Shown: positions 25,705-34,918, numbered from the stretch's first letter. The stretch is DNA of 64,000 bases from Parasphingorhabdus litoris DSM 22379 (GCF_020906275.1 NZ_CP086727.1:1612001-1676000), one strand, 5' to 3'. Notes: generated by a model not told the origin, from the sequence alone. Program-made: numbers and translations.

Positions 25705-26277
25705 ATGGCTGATGCGATTGAAACGAAGTTGAGCAATCCGGCTCAAAATAATCGGTTTCGCAGGATGATAGCAGGAACAATATTTGTGGTCCTGCTAAGC
25801 AGCGGAGCTATGGCTGCAGGCTATTTCATGGCCAATGGATTTGGGTGGCAAAAAGATACTGCCAAACCACAACTGGTCGCAAAGGAAAAGACCGCTCTAC
25901 CCGTTGGACTGTCCGATCTTAAAGGAGACAGAAGGGCGCCAAAATTTACGGAACGCGCTTTCAAGGCCACCTACTATCCGATCGAAGGGCCTTTCACATC
26001 CAATCTGAAACATAGTAACAGCTTCGCACAAGTCTCCATCTCCATTGCGACCTATTATGATGATCGTGTGCTGGAGAACATCAGAGAACATGAAACGGCC
26101 ATTCGGTCTGCGGTTCTAATGACGCTTGCGGAACAGGAAACAGAGATGCTCAGCACGCAAGCTGGCAAGCATCAGCTGCAAGGAGTTCTGACCAGTACAA
26201 TTAACAAAGTTCTCGAAGAAAAAACCGGTTTTGGCGGTGTTAACAACGTCTATTTTACCAGCTTTGTGGTGCAATAA
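25705..26277 (+). CDS. fliL: Flagellar basal body-associated protein FliL
   Basis: 190 aa. One N-terminal membrane helix (IAGTIFVVLLSSGAMAAGYF), a linker, then the stomatin-like periplasmic domain (FTSNLKHSNSFAQVSISIAT; ETAIRSAVLMTLAEQ; LTSTINKVLEE). FliL rings the stator units and raises torque. The stop shares one base with the fliM start codon. Confidence 0.9.
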   Translation: MADAIETKLSNPAQNNRFRRMIAGTIFVVLLSSGAMAAGYFMANGFGWQKDTAKPQLVAKEKTALPVGLSDLKGDRRAPKFTERAFKATYYPIEGPFTSNLKHSNSFAQVSISIATYYDDRVLENIREHETAIRSAVLMTLAEQETEMLSTQAGKHQLQGVLTSTINKVLEEKTGFGGVNNVYFTSFVVQ

Positions 26278-27164
26278 TGACAAAGGTAACAACGCACCGG
26301 TTTGCCGAGAAAACAAACCCTGTCGGCAGTGATGTATCTCCAATTCGCAGGCTGTCGGACAAATATGCAAAGGGCCTCGCGGCTGCCATTGAACAAGTCG
26401 CCGGCGGCAAGGTTGATGCGGTCGCACAGGATGTTCAATTTCAATCTTTTGGCAATTGGTCGGGCAAGCTGGAAAGTCTCTCGAGCTTTTCCATCTTCCG
26501 ATTGCTGCCGCTGCGCGGACAGCTCATACTCCATCTGCCAGAGGAGATGATCAACAATCTGGTAGAGCTCTATTTCGGGGGTGATCTCGGACCGGCTGTT
26601 GCACGCAGCAAAGATGGTTTTCGTGACACAGAAATACAACTTATCGGGAGGCTTCAGCAAACGCTCATCGACCTTTTGGTGGATGAGTTCTCCGAATATG
26701 CAATCATGAAGCCAGCTCTGCTGCATCATGAGAATAATCCCATGCATCTGACGGTCTGCAAACCTGATGAGCAGATCATACGCCAGTCATTCAAACTGTC
26801 GATAGGCTCAGATATCTCGTGGGACTTGGAATGGATTTATTCCGCCGAAGCGGCAGAAAGCACCATTGAGCTCCTCCAGAATAAGAGCGTCGAAACATCC
26901 GAGGCAATCGATCCGGAATGGCAGCGCGAATGGTATCAGGGACTGCAGCATATTCATCTGCCGCTGCGTACCATTTTGGCGCAACCAGTCATGACCTTGC
27001 CAGAGCTTTTTGAGATGAAACCGGGCGACGTCATCCCAATCACACCGCGCGTGAAACCGCCGCTATTTGTCGCCAATCACAAATTCGCAATTGGCACATT
27101 GGGTGAAAAAAATGGCTGCGCTGCCTTCAAGATTGAACATATCGAAAGAGGAGACAGATTGTGA
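26277..27164 (+). CDS. fliM: Flagellar motor switch protein FliM (N-terminal CheY motif absent)
   Basis: 295 aa against about 330 in most bacteria. The middle domain (YAKGLAAAIEQVAGGKVDAV; FSIFRLLPLRGQLILHLPEE; LVELYFGGDLG) and the C-terminal SpoA domain (LPELFEMKPGDVIPI) are normal for FliM. The canonical N-terminal LSQxEIDALL segment that docks phospho-CheY is not present: the protein starts HRFAEKTNPVGSDV. The ATG overlaps the fliL stop, and no other in-frame start is evident upstream. Confidence 0.9.
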   Translation: MTKVTTHRFAEKTNPVGSDVSPIRRLSDKYAKGLAAAIEQVAGGKVDAVAQDVQFQSFGNWSGKLESLSSFSIFRLLPLRGQLILHLPEEMINNLVELYFGGDLGPAVARSKDGFRDTEIQLIGRLQQTLIDLLVDEFSEYAIMKPALLHHENNPMHLTVCKPDEQIIRQSFKLSIGSDISWDLEWIYSAEAAESTIELLQNKSVETSEAIDPEWQREWYQGLQHIHLPLRTILAQPVMTLPELFEMKPGDVIPITPRVKPPLFVANHKFAIGTLGEKNGCAAFKIEHIERGDRL

Positions 27165-27496
27165 GTGATCCGAAAGAGGCACAGGCGCCCAAGAAGGCCA
27201 AAGGCAACGATAAGGCGCCATGGGCTGATAATGAAAATTTTCGGCTACTGGCGGATATTCCGGTGCGCTTGTCCGTCGAAGTCGGTTCAATATCGAAACG
27301 GCTTGCTGAGATCATGGCCTTTCAGGAAGGCGAAGTCGTGGAGCTGGATCGTCAGTCTGAAGATCTGCTGGACATCATGATCAATGGGACCCTGGTCGCC
27401 AAGGGTGAAGTGGTCACTATTGATGGCCGTTTTGGCGTTCGCATTGCAGAATTAGCCAATGATGGTTTGAGCTTCCCGGCGGTGGAAAGACGCTGA
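27161..27496 (+). CDS. fliN: Flagellar motor switch protein FliN
   Basis: 111 aa from GTG 27161, overlapping the fliM stop. The SpoA domain (LADIPVRLSVEVGSISKRLA; GEVVELDRQSEDLLDIMING; VAKGEVVTIDGRFGVRI) is intact, with a basic and charged N-terminal extension of about 35 residues. Forms the C-ring base with FliM and FliG. Confidence 0.93.
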   Translation: MSDPKEAQAPKKAKGNDKAPWADNENFRLLADIPVRLSVEVGSISKRLAEIMAFQEGEVVELDRQSEDLLDIMINGTLVAKGEVVTIDGRFGVRIAELANDGLSFPAVERR

Positions 27497-27756
27497 TGAT
27501 AACCGCTTATCTCATCAAGCTGCTCATCTTGCTGCCGATCATGGGTGGTCTGATATTTGCGGCCTTGTGGCTTTACCGCAAATATCAGCCAGCGCTTATG
27601 AGCGCGCAAAAGGATCGCCGTGTCAAAATTCTGGAAACGCTTCCCATGGGCGGTTTTGCGAAACTGGCGGTGATAGAATTTGAAGGCGAAACGCTGTTGA
27701 TATCCATCAATCGTAACCGGATTGATAGGCTTGCTTCAAAGGTCAGTGGATCATGA
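27496..27756 (+). CDS. fliO: Flagellar biosynthetic protein FliO
   Basis: 86 aa, a short FliO. One membrane helix at the start ([20 protein letters not shown]) and a cytosolic part with [20 protein letters not shown] and [13 protein letters not shown]. FliO assists assembly of the FliP ring. The start overlaps the fliN stop and its end overlaps fliP by 4 bases. Confidence 0.82.
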   Translation: MITAYLIKLLILLPIMGGLIFAALWLYRKYQPALMSAQKDRRVKILETLPMGGFAKLAVIEFEGETLLISINRNRIDRLASKVSGS

Positions 27757-28523
27757 TTTTTTTGTCTCAGATCACCAGGCTGGTCGTCATACTGATCATA
27801 GTGTCTTTCGGCGCAACTGACCCGGCCTTCGCACAGGATGACCTGTCCACCGGTATGGGCCGCGCATTGGAAGATATTTCCGGTGATGGCCGACCCCTGA
27901 CTTTGTCGCTGCAAATTTTATTGCTGATGAGTTTGCTGACGATATTGCCTTCCGTCGTCTTGATGATGAGCAGTTTCACAAGGATCATCATCGTCCTGTC
28001 CATCCTGCGTCAGGCACTGGGACTACAGCAAACACCTCCCAATCAGGTATTGGTCGGTTTGGCTTTATTCTTGTCGCTGTTCGTTATGCGCCCGGTGATC
28101 GACACTATCAATGTCGAAGCTTATTCCCCCTATGGTGAAGGAGAGATAACAATAGAAGAAGCGATCAGCCGATCGGGTGACGCTTTGCATGGTTTCATGA
28201 TCAAGCAAACACGGCAATCGGATTTGAAACTTTTCATGGAACTGGCCGACACGCCGCCGGTTGCGCAGCCAGAAGAGATTCCCTTTTCAATCTTGTTGCC
28301 TGCTTTTGTAACCAGCGAGCTGAAGACGGCTTTCCAGATCGGGTTTCTTATCTTCCTGCCGTTCCTGATTATCGACCTTTTGGTTGCATCAACCTTGATG
28401 GCATTGGGCATGATGATGTTGTCACCGACAATCATCTCTATGCCGTTCAAGCTTCTGTTGTTCGTGCTGGTTGATGGCTGGGCGCTGACCATGGGCACGC
28501 TGGCTGGTTCCTTCGCAATTTAA
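27753..28523 (+). CDS. fliP: Flagellar export gate protein FliP
   Basis: 256 aa, with a signal sequence ending [10 protein letters not shown] as in classical Fli[38 protein letters not shown], and the C-terminal [20 protein letters not shown] with [20 protein letters not shown] are family hallmarks. Forms the export pore with FliQ and FliR. Confidence 0.95.
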   Translation: MIFLSQITRLVVILIIVSFGATDPAFAQDDLSTGMGRALEDISGDGRPLTLSLQILLLMSLLTILPSVVLMMSSFTRIIIVLSILRQALGLQQTPPNQVLVGLALFLSLFVMRPVIDTINVEAYSPYGEGEITIEEAISRSGDALHGFMIKQTRQSDLKLFMELADTPPVAQPEEIPFSILLPAFVTSELKTAFQIGFLIFLPFLIIDLLVASTLMALGMMMLSPTIISMPFKLLLFVLVDGWALTMGTLAGSFAI

Positions 28524-28535
28524 GGATGGGAAATC

Positions 28536-28811
28536 ATGGCAGACAGCAGTGACTTTTTCATCGGCATGGCACAGCAGACGCTCTGGATCACAGCTTTGGC
28601 AGCCGCACCGATATTGGTACCGGCGTTACTGGGCGGATTGTTGCTTGGCATGATCCAGGCCGCGACATCGATTAATGAAGCAACGCTGAGCTTCGTACCG
28701 AAATTGTTGATCGTAGCCATTATGCTGGGACTTTTTGGCGGCACGATCATGTATCTGATCGTAGATTTCACTGTCGATGTTTATGACCGGATCCCGGCGC
28801 TGCTGGTGTGA
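28536..28811 (+). CDS. fliQ: Flagellar export gate protein FliQ
   Basis: 91 aa, two membrane helices (ITALAAAPILVPALLGGLLL; LLIVAIMLGLFGGTIMYLIV) joined by the conserved QAATSINEATLSFVPK hairpin tip. 12 bases after fliP and 9 before fliR. Confidence 0.94.
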   Translation: MADSSDFFIGMAQQTLWITALAAAPILVPALLGGLLLGMIQAATSINEATLSFVPKLLIVAIMLGLFGGTIMYLIVDFTVDVYDRIPALLV

Positions 28812-28820
28812 CAAACTGAA

Positions 28821-29603
28821 ATGATCGCGCCCGGTTTCGCTGGATTGGAAGATCAATTATGGTTGTGGCTCTTCGCCATGATCAGACCGGGTGCAGCTTT
28901 TTTTGCGGCACCCGTTACCGGATCCAGATCGGTCCCTGTTCAGTTACGGTTGATCATTGCTTTGGCGGTGGGAATTGCTGCGGTTGGGGGAGCGGGCATC
29001 AAGCTGCCCGATGATGGTCTGATCAGCATTTCCGGTGTCGCCATGATTGCTGGAGAGATCATCATCGGTCTCGCGATCGGTTTTACCATCCAGATCGGCT
29101 ATGCCGCTGCTTTTGTAGCAGGCGAGACAATCAGCAACGCAATGGGCCTTGGTTTTGCATCCATGTCTGATCCGCAAACCGGCCAGTCAACGCCGGTAAT
29201 TGGCCAGTTCCTGTCGATAGTCGCGACGCTTATCTTTCTGGCGATGGATGGACATTTGATCCTCGCATCGACCATTGTTGGCAGCTATCAATATATGCCG
29301 CCCGGCAGCGGTTTGTTCGCGGCAGATGCCGTGTTGAGGATGGCCTATTTCGGCGGGTCCCTGTTCGTCGCTGGGCTCGCCATTGCCTTTCCGGTTGGAT
29401 CGGCATTGCTGCTGGTGCAGATCATCCTTGGATTACTTGCCCGGTCTGCGCCGTCAATGAACCTTTTCGCTGTCGGTCTTCCCGCGACACTTACATTGGG
29501 ATTGGTCATGCTTGCCATGGCAGCGCCGTTGATGATCGATGGTATTGGGCAGGCGCTTACCCAGTCGCTGGAAGAAAGCGACCGTCGGGCAAGGGGGCAA
29601 TAG
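28821..29603 (+). CDS. fliR: Flagellar export gate protein FliR
   Basis: 260 aa, multi-helix membrane protein. FFAAPVTGSRSVPVQLRLII and GEIIIGLAIGFTIQIGYAAA, and DPQTGQSTPVIGQFLSIVAT, match the FliR family. The last base of its stop codon is the G of the flhB GTG start. Confidence 0.94.
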   Translation: MIAPGFAGLEDQLWLWLFAMIRPGAAFFAAPVTGSRSVPVQLRLIIALAVGIAAVGGAGIKLPDDGLISISGVAMIAGEIIIGLAIGFTIQIGYAAAFVAGETISNAMGLGFASMSDPQTGQSTPVIGQFLSIVATLIFLAMDGHLILASTIVGSYQYMPPGSGLFAADAVLRMAYFGGSLFVAGLAIAFPVGSALLLVQIILGLLARSAPSMNLFAVGLPATLTLGLVMLAMAAPLMIDGIGQALTQSLEESDRRARGQ

Positions 29604-30745
29604 TGGCGGATGAACCGCCGGGCGGCGGCGAAAAAACCGAAGCACCAACGCCTAAGCGGCTCAAAGACAGCGCCAAAAAAGGAGACGTCCTGCAATCGAA
29701 GGAGTTGAGCGGCGCCATGGTTGTCGTGGGCGGAGCAATGGGCTTTGCTATCCTGGGTGGTTATCTAATGGATGCAATAGGTCAGATGCTGACAGGCGGC
29801 CTGACGATTGAACGGGGCGATATCGAGAATTTCGATCCGGGGGAGCAAACCTATCGCCATCTCGCAAAAATCCTGTTTCCCTTTCTGGGTCTTTTCGGGA
29901 TGACAATGGTGATGGCCATCGCCACGCCGATGTTGCTGGGGTCATTGGGTTTTCGTTGGTCGGCAATGAAGCCAAAAGGCGACAAGCTAAACCCGTTAAA
30001 TGGACTGAAACGGATGTTCGGAACCCGCGGCCTTATAGAGCTGGGCAAGTCGCTGGCGAAGGTCATATTATTGGGCTGTATTGGGCTGTGGCTGGTCTAT
30101 GCAAATCTGCCGTACATGTTCGCCTTGGGTAATCAAGACATGCGTGGTGCCGTCCGGCAATTTGGGGACCTGTTTGTGATCATCATGATGGTGATGGCCG
30201 TCGGTTTTTTTGTGATTGCGGGTATCGATGTGCCAGCGCAGATGTTTCAACGCGGCAAACGGCTGCGGATGACAAAACAGGAGGTCAAGGACGAGCACAA
30301 GGACATAGAGGGCGCACCGGAAGTCAAATGGGAACAGCGCAAGCGGCAACAGGAAACATTGTCTCAATCGGTTCGAAAAGCCATGGAAGAGGCAACCGTT
30401 GTGCTGAATAATCCAACCCATTTCTCTGTCATTCTGCGATATCGACCGGGACTCGATGCGGTACCGACCATGTTGGCAAAGGGTCGCAACGAAGTCGCCG
30501 ATGCGATCCGTCAACTGGCCGACGAGCAAGGCGTACCCATGTTGCAATACCCGATGCTGACACGGGCGATTTATTTTACCACACCGGTTGGCGGTGTAAT
30601 CGACGAACGTCTTTATGTTGCGGTCGCCACCGTTCTGGCCTTTCTGTTTCGGCTTGATGCGCAGATTTCAAGTGGGTTGGAGCAACCGCATGTCGATCTG
30701 CCAGAGGAGCTGCGTTTCGACAGTGATGGCAATTGTTCAAATTGA
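29603..30745 (+). CDS. flhB: Flagellar export switch protein FlhB
   Basis: 380 aa from GTG 29603. Begins with EKTEAPTPKRLKDSAKKGDV, the invariant FlhB start, then four membrane helices. The cytosolic part holds the self-cleavage site NPTH near residues 270-273 (VVLNNPTHFSVIL). Cleavage there switches export from hook to filament proteins together with FliK. Last of the long overlapping run fliE-flhB; fliD follows behind its own promoter. Confidence 0.96.
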   Translation: MADEPPGGGEKTEAPTPKRLKDSAKKGDVLQSKELSGAMVVVGGAMGFAILGGYLMDAIGQMLTGGLTIERGDIENFDPGEQTYRHLAKILFPFLGLFGMTMVMAIATPMLLGSLGFRWSAMKPKGDKLNPLNGLKRMFGTRGLIELGKSLAKVILLGCIGLWLVYANLPYMFALGNQDMRGAVRQFGDLFVIIMMVMAVGFFVIAGIDVPAQMFQRGKRLRMTKQEVKDEHKDIEGAPEVKWEQRKRQQETLSQSVRKAMEEATVVLNNPTHFSVILRYRPGLDAVPTMLAKGRNEVADAIRQLADEQGVPMLQYPMLTRAIYFTTPVGGVIDERLYVAVATVLAFLFRLDAQISSGLEQPHVDLPEELRFDSDGNCSN

Positions 30746-30747
30746 TC

Positions 30748-30774
30748 TAAAACTGTTCTGGCTCTGACCGTTTT
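30748..30774 (+). promoter_or_regulatory. Sigma-28 type promoter of fliD-fliS
   Basis: TAAA (30748-30751), 15 bases, ACCGTTTT (30767-30774), in the 36-base gap between flhB and fliD and ending 7 bases before the fliD start. If used, the transcript would start almost at the fliD start codon, so it would be leaderless or nearly so, which lowers confidence in its exact position. Confidence 0.45.
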
Positions 30775-30781
30775 GAGGATC

Positions 30782-32155
30782 ATGTTTGATTCCATATCCA
30801 ATTTCATCGGTTCCGGCACAGGCATAGACAGCCGGAAACTCATCGCAGACTTACTGGCCGCGTCCAGGGAACCTAAAGAAGCGGTTTTACGTAGCCGGGA
30901 ACAGGCCAACAGCCTGAAAATTTCAGCTCTCGCATCGGCGTCTTCGTCACTCGATACGTTCGCGGCGGCGCTTTCTGACTTGCTGGATGGACGCGCCTTT
31001 GCCGGTAATCTTGTATCCAGTGATCCCGCGCTGGCGACCGTCAAGTTTATTGATGGCGTGCGTCCACAAGGGCTTCCGGCAAGTTTGGAAATACAACAAC
31101 TGGCATCCGCACAGCGGCTTGCTTCGGCTGTTGTCGCGGATGGCGATGTTTCGCTCGGCGCAGGAACAATGACCATCAGCAACGGTAGCGGCAATTTCAA
31201 CATTACTTTGGTCAATGGAGCTGACAGCCTGAATGATCTTGCCGAAGCGATAAATCAGTCTGGCTCTGGCGTATCGGCATCCGTTATTACCGACAATAGT
31301 GGCGCTCGGCTTGTACTGGAAGGGCAGGAGGGTGCGGCAGAGACGTTCACGATCACTGGTGATTTTGCAGACTATAACTATCCAGCTGGAGGGGGCGGCA
31401 TGACACTGGTCAGCAGCGCCGCCGACGCCTTGATCAGAATTGATGGCGTAGATCTGCGCTTTGGCAATAACACTATCGACAATGCGATCCCGGGCGTATC
31501 GATTGATTTAAAAGCGGCGGCACCTGGTACGCTAATAACGATCAGCGGCGATCAACCGACAAAGACGATATCGGCTTTGGTTGGGGAATTTGTTGACGCT
31601 TATAATCAGCTACGAACCGCGCTTAATGAAGCGACCGCATCGGGCGGGGAAGGGGGCTCCGCTGGACCGCTCGCAGGCGATGCTGGAGTACGCGAAATGA
31701 TGCGCTCCCTCAGTCAGATCGGTGCCACTGCGCTGGTCGACAATGGCCCATATCGCGCTTTGACGGATATTGGTGTCAAAACCAATCGTGATGGAACATT
31801 GTCGATCGACAAGGATCGGCTTGATGCTGTGTTGGCGGCTAATCCAGAGGCGGTGTCCGATATGCTCGATCCTATAAACCCCGACAGCAACAACCCGGGA
31901 ATTGCCGGTGTCCTGCAATCGATCAGAGACCGGTTGCAAGGCGAAGATGGCGCGCTGGAAGCATCGCAAAACCGTTTGAAGCAGATTAGGGAAAATCTGT
32001 TGGATGCACGAAATAAGTTGGACGAGGATAGCGCGCAATATGAATCCCAATTGCGCAAAACCTTCGCCAATATGGATCGTCAGTTAGCGGTGCTGCAAGC
32101 GACGCAAAGCTATCTGACGCAGCAAATCGCCATTTGGAATGGCGATAACGACTGA
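30782..32155 (+). CDS. fliD: Flagellar filament cap protein FliD (HAP2)
   Basis: 457 aa from ATG 30782 with GAGGATC just upstream; the longer frame starts at a TTG (30773). N-terminal FIGSGTGIDSRKLIADLLAA and SLEIQQLASAQRLAS, and the C-terminal FANMDRQLAVLQATQSYLTQ with coiled coil, are typical of the pentameric cap. The middle carries paired beta domains. Confidence 0.93.
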   Translation: MFDSISNFIGSGTGIDSRKLIADLLAASREPKEAVLRSREQANSLKISALASASSSLDTFAAALSDLLDGRAFAGNLVSSDPALATVKFIDGVRPQGLPASLEIQQLASAQRLASAVVADGDVSLGAGTMTISNGSGNFNITLVNGADSLNDLAEAINQSGSGVSASVITDNSGARLVLEGQEGAAETFTITGDFADYNYPAGGGGMTLVSSAADALIRIDGVDLRFGNNTIDNAIPGVSIDLKAAAPGTLITISGDQPTKTISALVGEFVDAYNQLRTALNEATASGGEGGSAGPLAGDAGVREMMRSLSQIGATALVDNGPYRALTDIGVKTNRDGTLSIDKDRLDAVLAANPEAVSDMLDPINPDSNNPGIAGVLQSIRDRLQGEDGALEASQNRLKQIRENLLDARNKLDEDSAQYESQLRKTFANMDRQLAVLQATQSYLTQQIAIWNGDND

Positions 32156-32178
32156 TCTTTCCCAATAGGAAAACGACC

Positions 32179-32565
32179 ATGAATATGATCCATGCGGAGT
32201 CATCCGGTTATACAGTTGCTGGTAAAAACGCTCGCGTTTTAAATGCCGATGCGCATCAGCTGATCACGATATTGTTCGAAGAGCTATTAAATCTGCTCGA
32301 TGAAATCCGGGTCATTCAAACGCGCGGTGAAACTTCGGAAATTACCGATCAGCAAGTTATGGCGTTGAGCATCGTTGATTCCCTTATCGTCAGCCTGGAC
32401 ATGGAAAATGGCGGTGAAGTAGCAGCAAATCTAAGGCGGACCTATGGTCAGGTGCGCGCGCTGATCGCAGCTGATAATCCGACCGACCGTTTGAAAAACT
32501 GCCAAATTGCGCGTCAGATGGTTGCGGAAATCCATGACGCTTGGATGGGGATTGGCGAAAGCTAA
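32179..32565 (+). CDS. fliS: Flagellin export chaperone FliS
   Basis: 128 aa helical bundle. NARVLNADAHQLITILFEEL and ALSIVDSLIVSLDMENGGEV with LRRTYGQVRALIAAD match FliS, which keeps unfolded flagellin soluble and delivers it to FlhA. It follows fliD by 23 bases; its stop overlaps the convergent neighbour by 4 bases. It ends the flagellar region. Confidence 0.9.
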   Translation: MNMIHAESSGYTVAGKNARVLNADAHQLITILFEELLNLLDEIRVIQTRGETSEITDQQVMALSIVDSLIVSLDMENGGEVAANLRRTYGQVRALIAADNPTDRLKNCQIARQMVAEIHDAWMGIGES

Positions 32566-33149
32566 TTCCCGCTCGAAACGATCTTTCGCCACAGCCGATA
32601 GCCCTTATAGACAAGGAAAAGGCAAAGGATCAGCAGCACAGACGCGATAATCAACGCAGCGATGGGATTGGCAAATGCGAGGAACAACAGACCGCCAGTT
32701 GCAACATCTTCACCGGTTGATACCACCGCGTTGCTAACCGGTTCCGGGCTGGTGTTTACGATTGCTCGTGCGCCCGCCTTAGCGCCGTGGCTCATGAACG
32801 CAGCACCGCCGCCTAGCAGGAAGACGATCACTTGCCACGCCGGATCGCCGGCATCGACCACCGCCAGCGCCAATAGCGCGCCGCCTAATGGACGGATGAC
32901 CGTGTGGATCGTATCCCAAATGCTATCCAGCCATAATATCTTGTCCGCGAAAAACTCCGCCACGGCACCAAGTGCGCTGATGCCCAGTACCCATGGATTG
33001 GCCAGAGCGTCGAGCATCTGTAAGTTTTCAGGCAGGCTGATCCATTGCAGCCGCATCGCCAGTCCGGTCACAAAGACGGTAAGGTAAAGCCGCCAGCCAG
33101 ATAAAAGGCTTACACTGCCGGCCAGGCCCAAAAGTTCAATAATCCCCAT
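32562..33149 (-). CDS. DUF4126-like membrane protein
   Basis: 195 aa from ATG 33149; upstream in-frame starts lack the hydrophobic beginning. At least four membrane segments, starting IIELLGLAGSVSLLSGWRLY, and the motif FMSHGAKAGARAIVNTSPEP, which fits the DUF4126 family of unknown function. Divergent from the NUDIX gene and convergent with fliS. No role can be assigned; it does not look flagellar. Confidence 0.75.
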   Translation of the reverse strand: MGIIELLGLAGSVSLLSGWRLYLTVFVTGLAMRLQWISLPENLQMLDALANPWVLGISALGAVAEFFADKILWLDSIWDTIHTVIRPLGGALLALAVVDAGDPAWQVIVFLLGGGAAFMSHGAKAGARAIVNTSPEPVSNAVVSTGEDVATGGLLFLAFANPIAALIIASVLLILCLFLVYKGYRLWRKIVSSGN

Positions 33150-33254
33150 GACGCCATGATTGCCACGATCTGCATGGCTTGGCAAATTTGGTCATGGGCA
33201 AGCGATCCTGTGCAATCGCTTTACAATGATGACCCATGCTGTTCATATAAGCCT

Positions 33255-34073
33255 ATGACAGATAACAAGAATGAACCGAACAGCATTGATGCCCTGACCG
33301 GAAAGCCGATGCCAAAGCCTATTCCCGCTGCGACATTGGTTATTTTTCGTGATCAGCCCGGAACCACAGCACCAGACCTGTTGATGGTGGAGCGGTCGGC
33401 GAAAATGGCGTTCGCGGCGGGGGCGGCGGTTTTTCCCGGGGGACGTGTGGACGATGCTGATTTTGATTTTGCCAGATCGCTCGGCCACGAAGATGTCGAT
33501 GAATTTGGCGCACGTATAGCGGCCATTCGCGAGTCCATAGAGGAAACGGGTATTGCTGTTGCGGTGGATGGCGATGTCGCGGCACGACGCGTAACAGAAG
33601 CGCGAGCTGCATTGCATGACGGAACCATTTTATCGGAAATATGCGCCCAGTTTGACTGGCAACTGAATCTGGACAAGCTTGTTCCGTTCACACGCTGGTG
33701 TCCGCCTTTCGCAGAGAAAAGGGTATTTGATACGCGTTTCTACATGATCGCGCATGAAGATCATTCGGCCGAAGCAACCGTTGATGAAACCGAAAATTAC
33801 AATCTCTTCTGGAGCAGCGCCCAAGGGGTATTGGAAAAGGCCAATGCCGGGGATGTGAAGATCATCTTCCCGACCAAACGCAATCTTGAGCGACTGGCCC
33901 AATTTACTTCCTTTGACGAGGCAGCCGACCATAGCGCACGCCATCCGGTGACCATGGTTTCACCGACGGTCGAAAAGCGTGAAGACGGCGTGCATCTTTG
34001 CATACCGGAGGGGATAGGATATCCGATCACGTCGGAACCCATGGAAGCGGTCCAGCGCGGCTTCAGCAAATAA
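33255..34073 (+). CDS. NUDIX hydrolase
   Basis: 272 aa from ATG 33255; in-frame starts back to 33156 read through non-conserved sequence. The Nudix box is recognisable: FPGGRVDDAD, then RESIEETGIAV near residue 92, giving the REx2EExG core that binds Mg2+. There is an insertion between the Gly and the REx2EE part, as in the larger alphaproteobacterial members. Substrate unknown (ADP-ribose, CoA or nucleotide pyrophosphates are family options). Confidence 0.85.
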   Translation: MTDNKNEPNSIDALTGKPMPKPIPAATLVIFRDQPGTTAPDLLMVERSAKMAFAAGAAVFPGGRVDDADFDFARSLGHEDVDEFGARIAAIRESIEETGIAVAVDGDVAARRVTEARAALHDGTILSEICAQFDWQLNLDKLVPFTRWCPPFAEKRVFDTRFYMIAHEDHSAEATVDETENYNLFWSSAQGVLEKANAGDVKIIFPTKRNLERLAQFTSFDEAADHSARHPVTMVSPTVEKREDGVHLCIPEGIGYPITSEPMEAVQRGFSK

Positions 34074-34120
34074 TATCGCGATTGTAGCGAAGAAGGATCG
34101 GCGCGCCGGGCAGGGGGGCG

Positions 34121-34489
34121 TTAGCTGATGCTCGAATCATACTCAGTCCAACACCATCCACGCCAATTTGTTCTTCTTAATTTTACCGTAACTTGATTCC
34201 ATTTGGCCTCAGAAATACGCTCGTCGTAACTAGCAAATCTTGATTCAAAAGTGCAAACTGCGCGACTTGTGTCTTTCGCCACCAAATTGCATTGGAAGTT
34301 TCTATTTTCAGATTTTCCTACTGCAATCTCCAGATATTCTAAGAAGGGGCAATCATTTTCAATCAGACAGGCGCAACTTCGTTCTCCATCGACATCAGAA
34401 AAATCTGGCAATCCGCTATACATCGAACAACTTGTCGAAAGCGTCAAAGTTGAGAGTAAAAGTACCCATCTGAGTGCGAAAATGCTCAT
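34121..34489 (-). CDS. Small exported Cys-rich hypothetical protein
   Basis: 122 aa with a signal sequence (RWVLLLSTLTLSTSC) that ends at Cys21; the box is only loosely lipobox-like. The mature part has five further Cys residues (CACLIENDC; FQCNL; VCTFES; WCWTE), suggesting disulfides in the periplasm. Preceded by a weak ribosome site. Family not recognised. Codon pattern and signal make it likely real. Confidence 0.55.
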   Translation of the reverse strand: MSIFALRWVLLLSTLTLSTSCSMYSGLPDFSDVDGERSCACLIENDCPFLEYLEIAVGKSENRNFQCNLVAKDTSRAVCTFESRFASYDERISEAKWNQVTVKLRRTNWRGWCWTEYDSSIS

Positions 34490-34556
34490 TGAAGAACGCT
34501 ATCCAGAATTGAGGTTGGCTGCAACAACCAAGAGATAATATTCGTTTCAAATCTAA

Positions 34557-34584
34557 CCTCCGCTTTCGCGCCCAATGCAGACAC
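34557..34584 (+). repeat. Degenerate copy of the CCGCTT palindrome
   Basis: CTCCGCTTTCGCGCCCAATG and following bases resemble, in the opposite orientation, the palindrome at 34894-34918 (GTCCGCTTT / AAAGCGGAC). The second arm is eroded (ATGCAGAC). Part of a small dispersed family seen three times between 34.5 and 37.1 kb. Confidence 0.4.
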
Positions 34585-34722
34585 TATCATCGCTCCATTG
34601 CCGCAAAGCAGCTATCGAATTTCCATCTAATCGATTGTTCCGCAGATCTCGGTTTTATTCCGTTTATGAAACGGCCCGGATTTCCGACGGCTCAACGAGA
34701 CTGACCGAAACCCAAGAAAAGT

Positions 34723-34799
34723 TGGCGCGCCCGACAGGAGTCGAACCTGTGGCCTCAAGATTAGAAGTCTCGCGCTCTATCCAGCTGAGCTACGGGCGC
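34723..34799 (-). tRNA. tRNA-Arg (anticodon TCT)
   Basis: Read on the minus strand: acceptor GCGCCCG / CGGGCGC, D-arm GCTC-AGCTGGATA-GAGC, anticodon arm CGAGA-CTTCTAA-TCTTG with TCT at the centre, T-arm ACAGG-TTCGACT-CCTGT, discriminator G, and an encoded CCA end. 77 bases with CCA; all four stems pair. Decodes AGA (and AGG by wobble). No integrase or attachment-site copy is seen beside it. Confidence 0.96.
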
Positions 34800-34893
34800 G
34801 CGCCATAGAAATCCTGCTTATTCGCAGTTTTCTGCGGCCTAGCGCGTAGACAGGATCGCACGTGATGTCAACCATGAGATCGCATTTGTTGGT

Positions 34894-34918
34894 GTCCGCT
34901 TTGGGCGCAAAAGCGGAC
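34894..34918. repeat. Palindromic element GTCCGCTTT-N7-AAAGCGGAC
   Basis: Perfect 9-bp inverted repeat with a 7-base GC-rich loop (GGGCGCA), between tRNA-Arg and the LysR gene. Short ORFs made by such elements are common spurious annotations in alphaproteobacteria. Related copies: 34557-34584 and 37082-37105. Confidence 0.6.

Noticed and set aside
34723..34799. tRNA-Arg as an integration site of a genomic island
   Set aside because: No integrase and no direct copy of the tRNA 3' end is found nearby.
34575..34808. Plus-strand open frame over tRNA-Arg
   Set aside because: It is an antisense shadow of the tRNA and the degenerate repeat.
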